Of a stretch of 41,419 bases of DNA, positions 31,331 through 40,470 are shown piece by piece. This DNA is from an uncultured Collinsella sp. (lineage in GTDB: Bacteria; Actinomycetota; Coriobacteriia; Coriobacteriales; Coriobacteriaceae). Positions within the stretch are counted from its first letter, which is position 1. Each line of letters starts with the position of its first letter. The DNA lies in contig UQEO01000005.1 of the NCBI GenBank assembly GCA_900540095.1, forward strand, positions 1 to 41,419, written 5' to 3'. Position numbers and translations under genes: made by a program. The notes under the pieces were generated by a model that was not told the origin of the DNA, did no database searches, and was given only the letters and a program-made list of their open reading frames with translations.

Positions 31331-32521
31331 ATGGCCTTTACCAAGAAGACCGTCCGCGACATCGATGTCGACGGCAAGCGCGTTCTCGTCCGCGTTGACT
31401 TTAACGTGCCTATCAAGGGTGGCGTCGTTGGCGACACCACCCGTATCAAGGCTGCCCTGCCCACCATCAACTATCTCGTTGAGCACAACGCTCGCGTCAT
31501 CCTCATGAGCCACCTCGGCCGTCCCGAGGGCACCGGCTTCCAGCCCGAGCTGTCTCTCGAGCCCGTCGCCAAGAAGCTCGCTGAGCTCTCTGGTCTCGAC
31601 GTTGCCTTTGTCGCCGACACCTACGGCGAGAAGGCTGCTGAGGCTGTCGCTGCCGTCGAGCCGGGCAAGGTCCTCGTTCTCGAGAACGTCCGTTTTGACA
31701 AGCGTGAGAAGAAGAACGATCCCGAGATCGCCAAGAAGCTCGCTTCCTATGGTGACGTCTTCGTTCTCGATGCCTTCGGTACCGCTCATCGCGCCCAGGG
31801 TTCCGTCGTGGGCCCCGCCGCTTACCTGCCCGCAGTCGCTGGCTTCCTGCTCGAGAAGGAGGTCGACACGCTGACCGGCATCTTCGCCGAGCCCGAGCGT
31901 CCCTTCGTCGCTATCGTCGGCGGTTCCAAGGTTTCCTCCAAGATCGGTGTTCTCGATCACCTCATCGACTCTGCTGATACCCTGATCATCGGTGGCGGCA
32001 TGGCCTACACCTTCTTCCTGGCTCAGGGCCTGTCCGTTGGTCAGTCCCTCAAGGAAGAGGACTGGGTCGAGCGCGCTGGCGAGATGCTCAAGAAGGCCGA
32101 GGAGAAGGGCGTCAAGATCCTGCTCCCCATCGACAACCGTGTTGCCGATCACTTTGGCGAGGACGCTGTCCCCGAGGTTGTCGCTTCCGACGCTATCCCC
32201 GACGATCGTGAGGGTATGGACATCGGCCCCAAGACCGAGGAACTCTACGCCGAGGCCGTCAAGGGCGCCAAGACCGTGTTCTGGAATGGCCCCATGGGCG
32301 TCTTCGAGTTCGATAACTTCGCTCACGGCACCCAGGCTATCGCCGAGGCTGTCGCCGAGGCCGACTGCACCTCGATCATCGGTGGTGGCGATTCCGTCGC
32401 GGCCGTCAACAAGTTTAACCTGGCCGACAAGATGAGCTGGATTTCCACCGGCGGTGGCGCTTCCATGGAGCTCGTCGAGGGTAAGGCCCTGCCCGGAGTG
32501 GAGGCGCTTCTCGATGCCTAA
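31331..32521 (+). CDS. pgk: phosphoglycerate kinase
   Basis: Makes ATP from 1,3-bisphosphoglycerate in glycolysis. The N-domain has RVLVRVDFNVPIKGG and SHLGRPEG, the substrate-binding basic patch. The C-domain has GGSKVSSKIGVL, IGGGMAYTFFLAQG, FWNGPMGVFE and GGGDSVAAV for nucleotide binding. At 396 residues it has normal length. ATG 31331 is set by the family start, with AAAGGTAGAAG upstream. It overlaps tpiA by 8 nt. Confidence 0.97.
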   Translation: MAFTKKTVRDIDVDGKRVLVRVDFNVPIKGGVVGDTTRIKAALPTINYLVEHNARVILMSHLGRPEGTGFQPELSLEPVAKKLAELSGLDVAFVADTYGEKAAEAVAAVEPGKVLVLENVRFDKREKKNDPEIAKKLASYGDVFVLDAFGTAHRAQGSVVGPAAYLPAVAGFLLEKEVDTLTGIFAEPERPFVAIVGGSKVSSKIGVLDHLIDSADTLIIGGGMAYTFFLAQGLSVGQSLKEEDWVERAGEMLKKAEEKGVKILLPIDNRVADHFGEDAVPEVVASDAIPDDREGMDIGPKTEELYAEAVKGAKTVFWNGPMGVFEFDNFAHGTQAIAEAVAEADCTSIIGGGDSVAAVNKFNLADKMSWISTGGGASMELVEGKALPGVEALLDA

Positions 32522-33281
32522 ACGCACCCTTCTTATCGCTGGTAACTGGAAGATGAACAACGACGTCGCCGAGGCTGCCAAGCTCGCCGACGAGCTGGCT
32601 CAGGCTCTGCCCGAGGTTCCGGCTGGCGTCGAGGTACTCGTCTGCCCTCCGACCATCGACATCACCACGGTTCATGACCGCATTCAGGCTGCCCCCATCG
32701 CCCTCGGTGCACAGAACGTGTACTGGGAGGCCAAGGGTGCCTTCACCGGTGAGTCCTCTTGCGACATGCTCAAGTCCGCTGGCTGCACCTACTGCATCAT
32801 CGGTCACTCCGAGCGTCGCGACTACTTCCACGAGACCGACGAGGACCAGAACAAGAAGGCCAAGGCTCTCGTTGCCGCCGGCCTTGTTCCCGTCTTCTGC
32901 TGCGGCGAGTCCCTCGAGGTCCGCGAGGCCGGCACCTATGTCGAGCACGTCGTGAACCAGGTCAAGGCTGGCCTTGCTGGTCTTGAGATCACCTGCCCCA
33001 AGCAGGTCGTCGTCGCCTATGAGCCCATCTGGGCCATCGGCACCGGCAAGACCGCTACCGCCGAGGACGCTCAGGAGGTCTGCGGCGCTATCCGTGAGAC
33101 CCTCAAGGAGATGTTCGGCGAGGAGCTCGCCAACGGCATCCGCGTTCTCTACGGTGGTTCCGCCAAGCCCGGTAACATCGCCGAGCTCGTCGCCAAGCCC
33201 GACGTTGACGGCGCCCTCGTGGGCGGCGCTTCGCTCAAGGCTGCCGACTTCGCCTCTATGGTCGTCAAGGCAGGCGAGTAG
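32514..33281 (+). CDS. tpiA: triosephosphate isomerase
   Basis: Interconverts dihydroxyacetone phosphate and glyceraldehyde-3-phosphate. It is a TIM barrel of 255 residues. LIAGNWKMNN holds the catalytic Lys, IIGHSERRDYF the catalytic His, VVAYEPIWAIGTGKTA the catalytic Glu and loop 6, and LYGGSAKPGN the phosphate site. The start overlaps the pgk stop (ATGCCTAA), which implies coupling. Five bases separate it from gpmI. Confidence 0.97.
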   Translation: MPKRTLLIAGNWKMNNDVAEAAKLADELAQALPEVPAGVEVLVCPPTIDITTVHDRIQAAPIALGAQNVYWEAKGAFTGESSCDMLKSAGCTYCIIGHSERRDYFHETDEDQNKKAKALVAAGLVPVFCCGESLEVREAGTYVEHVVNQVKAGLAGLEITCPKQVVVAYEPIWAIGTGKTATAEDAQEVCGAIRETLKEMFGEELANGIRVLYGGSAKPGNIAELVAKPDVDGALVGGASLKAADFASMVVKAGE

Positions 33282-33286
33282 GACAT

Positions 33287-34840
33287 ATGGCACAACGTCA
33301 TCTTCCTGCGCTCCTGATTATCATGGACGGCTGCGGCCTGGCTCCGGCTGATGGCGAGAACGCCGTCGCCGCTGCCAAGACGCCCTTCCTTGATGGCCTG
33401 TACGAGAAGTATCCTCACACCACGCTCGGTGCTTCGGGCGAGGACGTGGGCCTTCCCGACGGCCAGATGGGCAACTCCGAGGTGGGTCACCTCAACATCG
33501 GTGCCGGTCGCATCGTGTTCCAGGAGCTTTCGCGCATCAACAATGCCATCAAGGACGGCTCCATCGCCAAGAACGAGGTTTTCGTCAAGGCCATGGACGA
33601 TGTCAAGGCTGACGGCAAGACTCTCCACCTCATGGGCCTTATGAGCCCTGGCGGCGTTCACTCCCACATGAACCACGTCGAGGCTCTGGTCAAGATGGCT
33701 GCCGAGCATGGTGTCAAGACCGTTCGCGTCCACGCCTTCATGGATGGCCGCGACGTTGACCCGCAGTCCGGTGCCGGTTACATGAGTGAGTTCTGCGCCT
33801 TCCTGACCAAGATTTCCGAGGAGACCGGTTGCGACGCTCGCGTTGCCACCGTCTCGGGCCGTTATTGGGCGATGGACCGCGACAACCGTTGGGAGCGCAT
33901 CCAGCGCGCCTACGACGTCATGGTCAACGCGTCCGATGCTGATACCGACCCCGTTGCCGGTATCAAGGCCTACTACGAGAAGGACCCGCGCGGCGACGAG
34001 TTCGTCGAGCCCTTCGCTGCCCACAACGAGGGCATCCACGAGGGCGACGCGGCTATTTTCTTCAACTTCCGTCCCGACCGCGCACGTCAGATGACCCGCG
34101 TGTTCACGGACAAGGAGTTCGACGGCTTTGAGCGCGAGCAGATCAAGCTCTCGCACTTTGTGACGATGACCGAGTACGATCCGACGTTTGACGTCGAGGT
34201 CGCCTTCCCCAAGACGTTCCCCGAGAACGTCCTGGCCGACGTTATCGCCGCCAATGGCCTGAAGCAGCTGCACACCGCCGAGACCGAGAAGTACGCCCAC
34301 GTGACGTTCTTCCTCAACGGTGGCATCGAGGAGCCCAAGGAGGGCGAGGAGCGTGTGCTCGTCGCTTCCCCCAAGGTCGCTACCTACGATTTGCAGCCCG
34401 AGATGAGCGCTCCCGAGGTTACCGAGAAGCTTGTCGCCGCCATCAACGAGGATCGCGCTGATTTCTACATCGTTAACTTCGCGAACTGCGACATGGTTGG
34501 TCACACCGGTGTCTTCGACGCTGCCGTTAAGGCCGTTGAGGCTGTTGACGATGCCCTGTCCAAGGTTGTCCCGGCGATTCTCGCCAAGGGCGGCTTTGCA
34601 CTGATTACCGCCGATCACGGCAACGCCGATCACATGTTTGACGTTGCTTCCGACGGTTCCAAGCATCCGTTTACGGCGCACACCACCAACCGCGTGCCGT
34701 TCATCATCGTTGATGAGAAGGCACAGCTCACCGGTATCGAGGACGGCCGTCTTTCCGATATCGCTCCGACCATGCTCACCATGGCTGGTATTGAGCCTTC
34801 CGCCGAGATGACGGGCCGCGTGCTCGCCACCGAGGCCTAA
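33287..34840 (+). CDS. gpmI: 2,3-bisphosphoglycerate-independent phosphoglycerate mutase
   Basis: Converts 3- to 2-phosphoglycerate through a phosphoserine intermediate, using Mn2+. LLIIMDGCGLAP gives the metal-binding Asp, and GQMGNSEVGHLNIGAGR the catalytic Ser64. AFMDGRDVDPQS and VSGRYWAMDRDNRWER bind substrate, and NCDMVGHTG with ITADHGNADHM complete the metal sites. At 517 residues it has typical size. It ends the glycolytic operon before a strong terminator. An iPGM inside a gap-pgk-tpiA operon is more a Firmicutes than a typical actinobacterial feature, and fits Coriobacteriia. Confidence 0.96.
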   Translation: MAQRHLPALLIIMDGCGLAPADGENAVAAAKTPFLDGLYEKYPHTTLGASGEDVGLPDGQMGNSEVGHLNIGAGRIVFQELSRINNAIKDGSIAKNEVFVKAMDDVKADGKTLHLMGLMSPGGVHSHMNHVEALVKMAAEHGVKTVRVHAFMDGRDVDPQSGAGYMSEFCAFLTKISEETGCDARVATVSGRYWAMDRDNRWERIQRAYDVMVNASDADTDPVAGIKAYYEKDPRGDEFVEPFAAHNEGIHEGDAAIFFNFRPDRARQMTRVFTDKEFDGFEREQIKLSHFVTMTEYDPTFDVEVAFPKTFPENVLADVIAANGLKQLHTAETEKYAHVTFFLNGGIEEPKEGEERVLVASPKVATYDLQPEMSAPEVTEKLVAAINEDRADFYIVNFANCDMVGHTGVFDAAVKAVEAVDDALSKVVPAILAKGGFALITADHGNADHMFDVASDGSKHPFTAHTTNRVPFIIVDEKAQLTGIEDGRLSDIAPTMLTMAGIEPSAEMTGRVLATEA

Positions 34841-34865
34841 TAGAAAACAAATACCGTTTTCTAGC

Positions 34866-34901
34866 AAGGGGGTTGTCCACAACCGGACAACCCCCTTTTT
34901 T
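34866..34901 (+). terminator. strong terminator of the glycolytic operon
   Basis: AAGGGGGTTGTCC pairs perfectly with GGACAACCCCCTT over ACAACC, followed by a T-run. Confidence 0.93.
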
Positions 34902-34960
34902 GGTATTTCTGCCATTTCCACCCCGTCCTTGAGTGGCAGGTAGGGGAGAGCGGGGGATTG

Positions 34961-34969
34961 TGGTACAGT
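34961..34969 (+). promoter_or_regulatory. possible secG promoter (extended -10)
   Basis: TGG-TACAGT has an extended -10 form and lies 37 bp before secG, between the gpmI terminator and the gene. No convincing -35 was seen at the right distance. Confidence 0.35.
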
Positions 34970-35005
34970 ACTGGAGTTTGAACTGTTCTATTAAGGAGCT
35001 TATCT

Positions 35006-35260
35006 ATGGGTCCGTTCCAGATTCTTCTGTTTGTCGTTTGGGCTGTCTCTGCCATGGCGCTGACGATTCTCGTCCTGATGCATTCCGGCAAGGGCACCGG
35101 CGTTTCGGATATGATCGCTAGCTCGCTGTATAACTCCAGCTCTGCCACGGGCGTCATGGAGCAGAACCTCGATCGCCTGACGGTAATTATGGCCGTTGTT
35201 TTTGCCGTGTGCGTCGTCCTGTGCATGTTCTTCTTCCCGCAGGGCATCGTGGGCTACTAA
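35006..35260 (+). CDS. secG: preprotein translocase subunit SecG
   Basis: Small accessory subunit of the SecYEG protein-export channel. It has two membrane helices (about residues 4-24 and 58-76). Between them lies the conserved cytoplasmic loop LMHSGKGTGVSDMIAS followed by a Ser-rich turn (SLYNSSSATGVMEQNLDRLT). It has 84 residues. AAGGAG lies eight bases before ATG 35006. It is transcribed on its own: a strong terminator lies before it and another after it, even though it keeps its usual place behind the glycolytic genes. Confidence 0.93.
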   Translation: MGPFQILLFVVWAVSAMALTILVLMHSGKGTGVSDMIASSLYNSSSATGVMEQNLDRLTVIMAVVFAVCVVLCMFFFPQGIVGY

Positions 35261-35284
35261 TCACGAGCCGCATAAGTACTTGTA

Positions 35285-35316
35285 AAGGGTTCCGCAAGTG
35301 CGGGATCCTTTTTTGT
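35285..35316 (+). terminator. terminator of secG
   Basis: AAGGGTTCCGC pairs with GCGGGATCCTT (two G-U pairs) over AAGT or similar, followed by six T. Confidence 0.88.
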
Positions 35317-35555
35317 TTACATATTCGTAACAGAGTCAAAATATCCCCACATACTTCGCCCAACTAAAGAAATTCTCGACCGTTAACCGGAATTAGCCCC
35401 AAATCGTGCATAAAATGCGCTACTGTATTGCGAAACGTTGGTCCGTTGTGCATAACCAGCCATAGCAGCGGGCGGCGTTTTGATGGTTCGGATCGGATTG
35501 TCTCGACATATGTCCGACTGAACATTTCTTTGTCCTATCTCATAAGGAGGATGGC
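35316..35555 (+). promoter_or_regulatory. upstream region of the opp operon
   Basis: Just under 300 bases without a gene. It contains AAACGTT (35433-35439, the same core as in the nan and gap regions), GCAT-AAA-ATGC (35408-35418), and the perfect palindrome GACATATGTC (35505-35514) about 40 bp before oppA. GTGCATAA occurs twice (35407-35414 and 35448-35455). No clear -35/-10 pair was chosen. Confidence 0.35.
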
Positions 35556-37232
35556 ATGGCTGATTCTATGTTCCACCAGCCCGTTATGGGTCGTCGCGCC
35601 TTTGTTGGCGGCACCCTCGCTGCGAGCTCCATGGCTTTTCTTGCCGCATGCGGCAAGAAGGGCGGCGACGCTTCCGGTTCTGAGTCCGGTTCGACGCTGA
35701 ACTTCTACATCAACAACCCGGTCTGCATCGACCCCTACAATGTCCAGGAGGACCAGGGCACTCAGGTCGAGTACCAGCTCTTTGACGCTCTGACCTCTTA
35801 TGACGCCGAGAAGGGCGAGATCGTTCCGCTGGCTTGCGAGTCCTTTGAGGCCAACGACGACGCCACCGAGTTTACCTTCAAGATCAAGAAGGCCAAGTTC
35901 CACAACGGTGACGACGTTACCTCCAAGTCCTTCAAGCTCGGTTGGGAGCGTCTGGTCAACACCAAGTCGGCCATCGCTACCGAGTACGGCCCTTCCGAGG
36001 TCTCCTATCACCTTTCCATGGTCGAGGGCTACGACGACCTGCTTGCCGGTAACGCTACCGAGCTCAGCGGTGTTACTTGCCCCGACGATGAGACCCTCGT
36101 CGTCAAGCTGTCTTCCGCTTACGTCGACTTCCCCTTCGTCGCCTCTCACCCGGCTCTGGCCCCGGTTCCCGAGTGCGCCGAGTCCGATGTCAAGAGCTTC
36201 TACCTTGCACCGGTCGGTAACGGCCCGTTCATGATGGACGGCAAGTGGGAGGATGGTCAGGAGATCAACCTCAAGAAGTTCGACGATTACTATGGCGACA
36301 AGGCCAAGATCGATGGCATCCACTTCCAGGTCATCAAGGACATGGAGACCGCTTACAAGGAGTTCCAGGCCGGTAACCTCGATGTCTGCGACGTTCCCGT
36401 TGCTCAGATCGATGCCGCCAAGAAGGATCGCGGCGTGTCCAAGGACGGTTACACCATGGGCGACGGCGAGCGCATGCTGCTCGGCGCCGAGCCTTCCACC
36501 TACTACCTGACCTGCAACAACACGGCCGAGCCGTTCAACAACGCCGATCTGCGTAGGGGCATCTCCCTGGCCATCAACCGTGAGGCCATCTGCAAGACCA
36601 TCTTCAAGGGTACCCGTACCCCCGCCGACGGCATTGTTCCTCCGGGCATCGATGGCTACAAGGAGGGCGCATGGGAGTTCTGCGCCTACGACGTCGACAA
36701 GGCTAACGAGTACCTCGACAAGGTCGCTCCTGCCGGTGCCAACGGTGACCGTGGCATTAACGTGACTCTGTCTTACAACCAGGACGGCGGCCACAAGGAG
36801 ATCATGGAGTCCATCATCGGCGACCTCGCCAAGGTTGGCGTTACCGCTACTTCCGATACCCCTGAGTGGTCTGCCCTGCTCGAGCAGTACCAGAACTTCA
36901 ACTATCAGTTCGGTCGTCTGGGCTGGATTGCCGACTACCCGATCATGGACAACTTCCTGTATCCGCTGTTCCACTCCGACTCCCTCGGTGGCGACAACCG
37001 TTCTGGTTACAACAACCCCGAGTTCGACGCCAAGGTTGACGAGGCTCGCACTACGGTTGACGACAAGGAGCGCGTCGCTAAGATGCAGGAGGCCGACGCA
37101 ATGGTCGCTGCCGACTGCCCGGTCATCCCGGTGATGTTCTACACGCACACCATCGCCGGCTCCGATCGCATCAAGCACCTCTATGTCGATCCGCAGAAGC
37201 ACGCCGATCTGGGTACCGCTGAGCTCGCCTAA
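35556..37232 (+). CDS. oppA: oligopeptide ABC importer substrate-binding lipoprotein
   Basis: SBP_bac_5-family binding protein, probably for oligopeptides. The N-terminus has GRRAFVGGTLAASSMAFLAAC: a Tat-like twin Arg and a lipobox with lipidated Cys32. The fold's blocks follow: TEFTFKIKKAKFHNGDDVTSKSFK, GNGPFMMDGKWEDGQEI, DLRRGISLAINREAICK and FGRLGWIADYPIMDNFLYPLF. The last of these is typical of OppA proteins of the Gram-positive peptide group. It has 558 residues. ATG 35556 follows AAGGAGG by five bases. It is the first gene of a complete oppABCDF operon. Confidence 0.88.
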   Translation: MADSMFHQPVMGRRAFVGGTLAASSMAFLAACGKKGGDASGSESGSTLNFYINNPVCIDPYNVQEDQGTQVEYQLFDALTSYDAEKGEIVPLACESFEANDDATEFTFKIKKAKFHNGDDVTSKSFKLGWERLVNTKSAIATEYGPSEVSYHLSMVEGYDDLLAGNATELSGVTCPDDETLVVKLSSAYVDFPFVASHPALAPVPECAESDVKSFYLAPVGNGPFMMDGKWEDGQEINLKKFDDYYGDKAKIDGIHFQVIKDMETAYKEFQAGNLDVCDVPVAQIDAAKKDRGVSKDGYTMGDGERMLLGAEPSTYYLTCNNTAEPFNNADLRRGISLAINREAICKTIFKGTRTPADGIVPPGIDGYKEGAWEFCAYDVDKANEYLDKVAPAGANGDRGINVTLSYNQDGGHKEIMESIIGDLAKVGVTATSDTPEWSALLEQYQNFNYQFGRLGWIADYPIMDNFLYPLFHSDSLGGDNRSGYNNPEFDAKVDEARTTVDDKERVAKMQEADAMVAADCPVIPVMFYTHTIAGSDRIKHLYVDPQKHADLGTAELA

Positions 37233-37328
37233 GAGTTTGCAGCTTCCGTGAGGGTCAAGTATTTACGTAGACCTCATGGGAAACATACAGTTCTCCCTAA
37301 CCTGGGGTAAACTGGCTGATGGTAATTT

Positions 37329-37358
37329 TGGGATGCCGGTCTGGCGATCGGCATCCCA
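37329..37358 (+). terminator. intercistronic hairpin after oppA
   Basis: TGGGATGCCG pairs perfectly with CGGCATCCCA over a 10-nt loop, with a weak T-run (ATTTAG). Same position and layout as the hairpin at 19272-19305. Confidence 0.65.
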
Positions 37359-37388
37359 TTTAGGTTAATCCCTAGATAGGGGAGTGGT

Positions 37389-38426
37389 ATGGGTAAGTAC
37401 ATCGTTAAACGTGTGCTTCAGTTCATCCCGGTGTTTTTGGGCGTCACGCTGATTCTGTTCGCCCTCCAGAATATCGTGCCGGGAGATCCGATCAAGCTGA
37501 TCGGTGGAGACAAGGCTCTGTCCCCCGAGGTGGAGCTTCAGCTTCGCGTCCGCTATCACCTAGTCCAGTCGGACGAGGACGGCAACGCGATTCTTGACGA
37601 GAACGGCGATCCCGTTCAAACGTCGCTCGTGGACCGTTACTTGTATTACATGAACGGCCTGCTTCATGGCGATCTGGGCAATTCGTATCAGCGCAAGCTG
37701 CCGGTTACGGAAATCTTTGCCCAGAAGTATCCGTATACGGTCAAACTTGCCGCGTGCGCCATCGTGCTCGAGGCAATTATGGGTATCGGTGCGGGTATCA
37801 TTTCGGCGGTAAAGCGGTATTCCTTCTGGGATATCTTGGTAACGCTTACCACGTCGATCCTCGTTGCGGTCCCGGCCTTCTGGCTCGGTATGTTGCTGCA
37901 GCTGTTCTTTGGCGTCATCCTCAAGGACGCCACGGGCGGTGCAATCTCCATGCCGATCTCGGGTGCCGGCGGTTCCAGCTCTCAGTATCAGGATTGGATG
38001 CACTATGTGCTTCCGACCATTACGCTGGCTTCGGTTTCGACCGCTTACGCCGCCCGCATTATGCGCTCGCAGCTGCTTGACGTCATGAACCAGGATTACA
38101 TCCGTACGGCAAAGGCCAAGGGTCTCTCCAATCGCGCGATCATCGTCAAGCATGCGCTTAAGAATGCACTCATCCCCGTCGTTACCTATATTGGTGTCGA
38201 CTTTGGCGGCATGCTTTCGGGCGCCATCCTGACCGAGACGGTCTTTAACTGGCCCGGTATCGGCTATGAGGTCTATCGCGCCATTAGCATGCGTGACTGG
38301 CCCATCGTTATGGGCGGCGTTACGCTCATCGTTGTCGTCGTCATGGTGATCAACCTGCTCGTCGACATTAGCTATGCATTCCTCGACCCGCGCATCCGCC
38401 TTGGCGGTCCGTCGGATAAGGCCTAA
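37389..38426 (+). CDS. oppB: oligopeptide ABC importer permease, OppB
   Basis: First membrane subunit. It starts with IVKRVLQFIPVFLGVTLILFALQNIVPGDP, the classic OppB first helix. A periplasmic loop of ~60 residues follows, then five more helices and the coupling loop VMNQDYIRTAKAKGLSNRAII. It ends in FLDPRIRLGG. It has 345 residues. ATG 37389 follows GATAGGGGAG. It keeps a long first loop, unlike the shorter permease of the nan importer. Confidence 0.93.
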   Translation: MGKYIVKRVLQFIPVFLGVTLILFALQNIVPGDPIKLIGGDKALSPEVELQLRVRYHLVQSDEDGNAILDENGDPVQTSLVDRYLYYMNGLLHGDLGNSYQRKLPVTEIFAQKYPYTVKLAACAIVLEAIMGIGAGIISAVKRYSFWDILVTLTTSILVAVPAFWLGMLLQLFFGVILKDATGGAISMPISGAGGSSSQYQDWMHYVLPTITLASVSTAYAARIMRSQLLDVMNQDYIRTAKAKGLSNRAIIVKHALKNALIPVVTYIGVDFGGMLSGAILTETVFNWPGIGYEVYRAISMRDWPIVMGGVTLIVVVVMVINLLVDISYAFLDPRIRLGGPSDKA

Positions 38427-38440
38427 GGGAGGTACGTCTC

Positions 38441-39376
38441 ATGCAGGAAACTGATTCTCAGTCTCAGGAGCAGGCTACCGCCACCAAGGTCGCATCTGCT
38501 CCCGCCAAGTCCCGCACGCTGTGGGGCGACGCTTTTAAGCGTCTTCGTAAGAACAAACTCGCCGTTATCGGTGTCTGTTGGATCATCATCGTCGTTGTGG
38601 TTGCCCTGACCGCAGATCTGTGGGCTAAGCCCTGGCTCGGTTCTCCGACGGCTTCCGACTCGACCACCATGGCCGAGACGTCGCTGCTGGCTCCGTGTGC
38701 CGAGCACCCGTTTGGCACCGACGCCCTTGGTCGTGACATTCTCGTCCGCGTTATCTACGGTGCGCGCGTTTCGCTGTCTGTCGGAATTATGGCCACCGCG
38801 ATCTCCACGCTGATCGGTCTGGTCATGGGTGCTCTGGCCGGTTTCTACGGCGGCATCTGGGATACGATCATCATGCGCTGTGCGGACATCTTCCTGGCGT
38901 TCCCGTACGTGCTGTTCGTTGTCGCCATGATCGCCGTTATCGGCCGTGGTCTTCAGAACGTCTTTATCGCCATCGGTATTCTCGGCTGGCCTTCGATTGC
39001 GCGCGTCTTCCGCTCTGCGATCTTGACCGTCAAGGAAAACGACTATGTTGATGCTGCGCGCGCGATGGGTGCATCTGATGCTCGTATCGTCGTACGTCAC
39101 ATCTTCCCGAACTCCGTCGCTTCCATCGTGGTCTACGCGACCATGAACATTGGTGGCGCCATTCTGACCGAGTCCGCTCTGTCCTTCCTCGGCATGGGCG
39201 TTATTCCGCCTACGCCTTCGTGGGGCTCCATGATTCAGGACGGTCAGCAGTATCTTCTGACTGCTCCCTGGATGATGATCATGCCCGGTCTGGCAATTCT
39301 CTCGACGGTGCTCGCCTTCACCCTGCTGGGTGACGGTCTGCGCGACGCCCTCGACGTCAAGATGAAGGACGCATAA
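38441..39376 (+). CDS. oppC: oligopeptide ABC importer permease, OppC
   Basis: Second membrane subunit. A hydrophilic N-terminus of ~40 residues leads to the first helix (NKLAVIGVCWIIIVVVVALTADLW). The conserved HPFGTDALGRDILVRVIYGARVSL follows, then the coupling loop ENDYVDAARAMGASDARIVVRHIFPN and FLGMGVIPPTPSWGSM. It has 311 residues. GGGAGG lies ten bases before ATG 38441. It is not fused to an ATPase, in contrast to the nan importer. Confidence 0.94.
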   Translation: MQETDSQSQEQATATKVASAPAKSRTLWGDAFKRLRKNKLAVIGVCWIIIVVVVALTADLWAKPWLGSPTASDSTTMAETSLLAPCAEHPFGTDALGRDILVRVIYGARVSLSVGIMATAISTLIGLVMGALAGFYGGIWDTIIMRCADIFLAFPYVLFVVAMIAVIGRGLQNVFIAIGILGWPSIARVFRSAILTVKENDYVDAARAMGASDARIVVRHIFPNSVASIVVYATMNIGGAILTESALSFLGMGVIPPTPSWGSMIQDGQQYLLTAPWMMIMPGLAILSTVLAFTLLGDGLRDALDVKMKDA

Positions 39377-39378
39377 GG

Positions 39379-40469
39379 ATGAAGAAGAACAAGAACTATG
39401 TGGACCTGAAGGACCAGCCGGTTCCCGAGGGCCAGCATCTGCTCGAGGTCGATGACCTTAAGATGTATTTCCACACCGAGGATGGCGTCGTTCGCGCTGT
39501 CGACGGTGTCTCCTACACGCTCGATCGCGGCGAGACCCTGGGCGTCGTCGGTGAGTCCGGCTCCGGTAAGTCCGTGACCGCCATGACCATCATGGGTCTT
39601 ATCTCGATGCCTCCGGGAAAGATCGAGGGTGGCGACGTTCGCTACCGCGGTCGTTCTATCCTCGAGATGTCCGAGGAAGAGATGCAGCACATTCGCGGTA
39701 ACGACATCGCGATGATCTTCCAGGATCCTATGACCTCCTTGAACCCGGTCTATAAGATCGGCAAGCAGGTGGGCGAGGGCCTTCGTCTGCACCGTGGCTA
39801 CTCCAAGCAGGAGGCGCTCAAGCGCGCTACCGAGCTTTTGGACCTCGTGGGTATCCCCGAGCCCGAGAAGCGCGTCAATGAGTATCCGCACCAGTTCTCC
39901 GGCGGTATGCGTCAGCGTGTCATGATCGCCATGGCTCTTGCCTGCGATCCCGATATCCTGATTGCCGACGAGCCTACGACGGCTCTGGACGTTACCATTC
40001 AGGCTCAGATTATCGAGCTCATGCAGGAGATGCAGGAGAAGAACGGCAACGCCATTATCATGATTACCCATGACCTGGGCGTCGTTGCCGATATGGCCGA
40101 TAAGATCATGGTTATGTACGCCGGCCGTCCCGTCGAGTTCGGTACTGCTGAGGAAATCTTCTACGAGAGCCGCCACCCCTACACCTGGGGCCTTATCCGC
40201 TCCATCCCGGAGCAGGCCATCGAAGAGAAGAAGCCTCTTACGCCGATTCACGGCAACCCGCCTTCGCTCATGAACCTGCCTGAGGGCTGCGTCTTCTCTC
40301 CTCGTTGTCCCTATGCGACGGACAAGTGCCGCAAGCAGCGCCCCGAGCGCGTTGTCACCGAGTCTGGTCATTACTCTGCGTGCCACTACTCCGGTGACCC
40401 CGAGTTCCTCAAGAACGCTCCTGAGACGTCCCGTACGCGCAAGGATTCCAAGAAGGGAGGCGAGGCGTA

Positions 40470-40470
<1 letters not shown>
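39379..40470 (+). CDS. oppD: oligopeptide ABC importer ATPase, OppD
   Basis: First nucleotide-binding subunit. Walker A GESGSGKS is near residue 60, the Q-loop FQDPMTSLNPVYKIG, the signature SGGMRQR near 175, Walker B ILIADEPTTALD and the His switch MITHDLG. The C-terminal oligopeptide/dipeptide extension carries CVFSPRCPYATDKC...CHYSG, a Cys cluster that in relatives can bind an Fe-S cluster. It has 363 residues. The start lies two bases after the oppC stop; the stop overlaps the oppF start (TAATG). Confidence 0.95.

Noticed and set aside
33149..34921. 590-codon minus-strand open frame opposite gpmI and tpiA
   Set aside because: Shadow frame over conserved glycolytic genes, with Val/Gly/Leu-rich composition.
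34929..34969. TTGAGT as the -35 of the secG promoter
   Set aside because: The spacer to TACAGT would be 29 bp, too long for a sigma-A promoter.
35535..37202. Minus-strand open frame opposite oppA
   Set aside because: Antisense of a clear binding-protein gene; no ribosome binding site.
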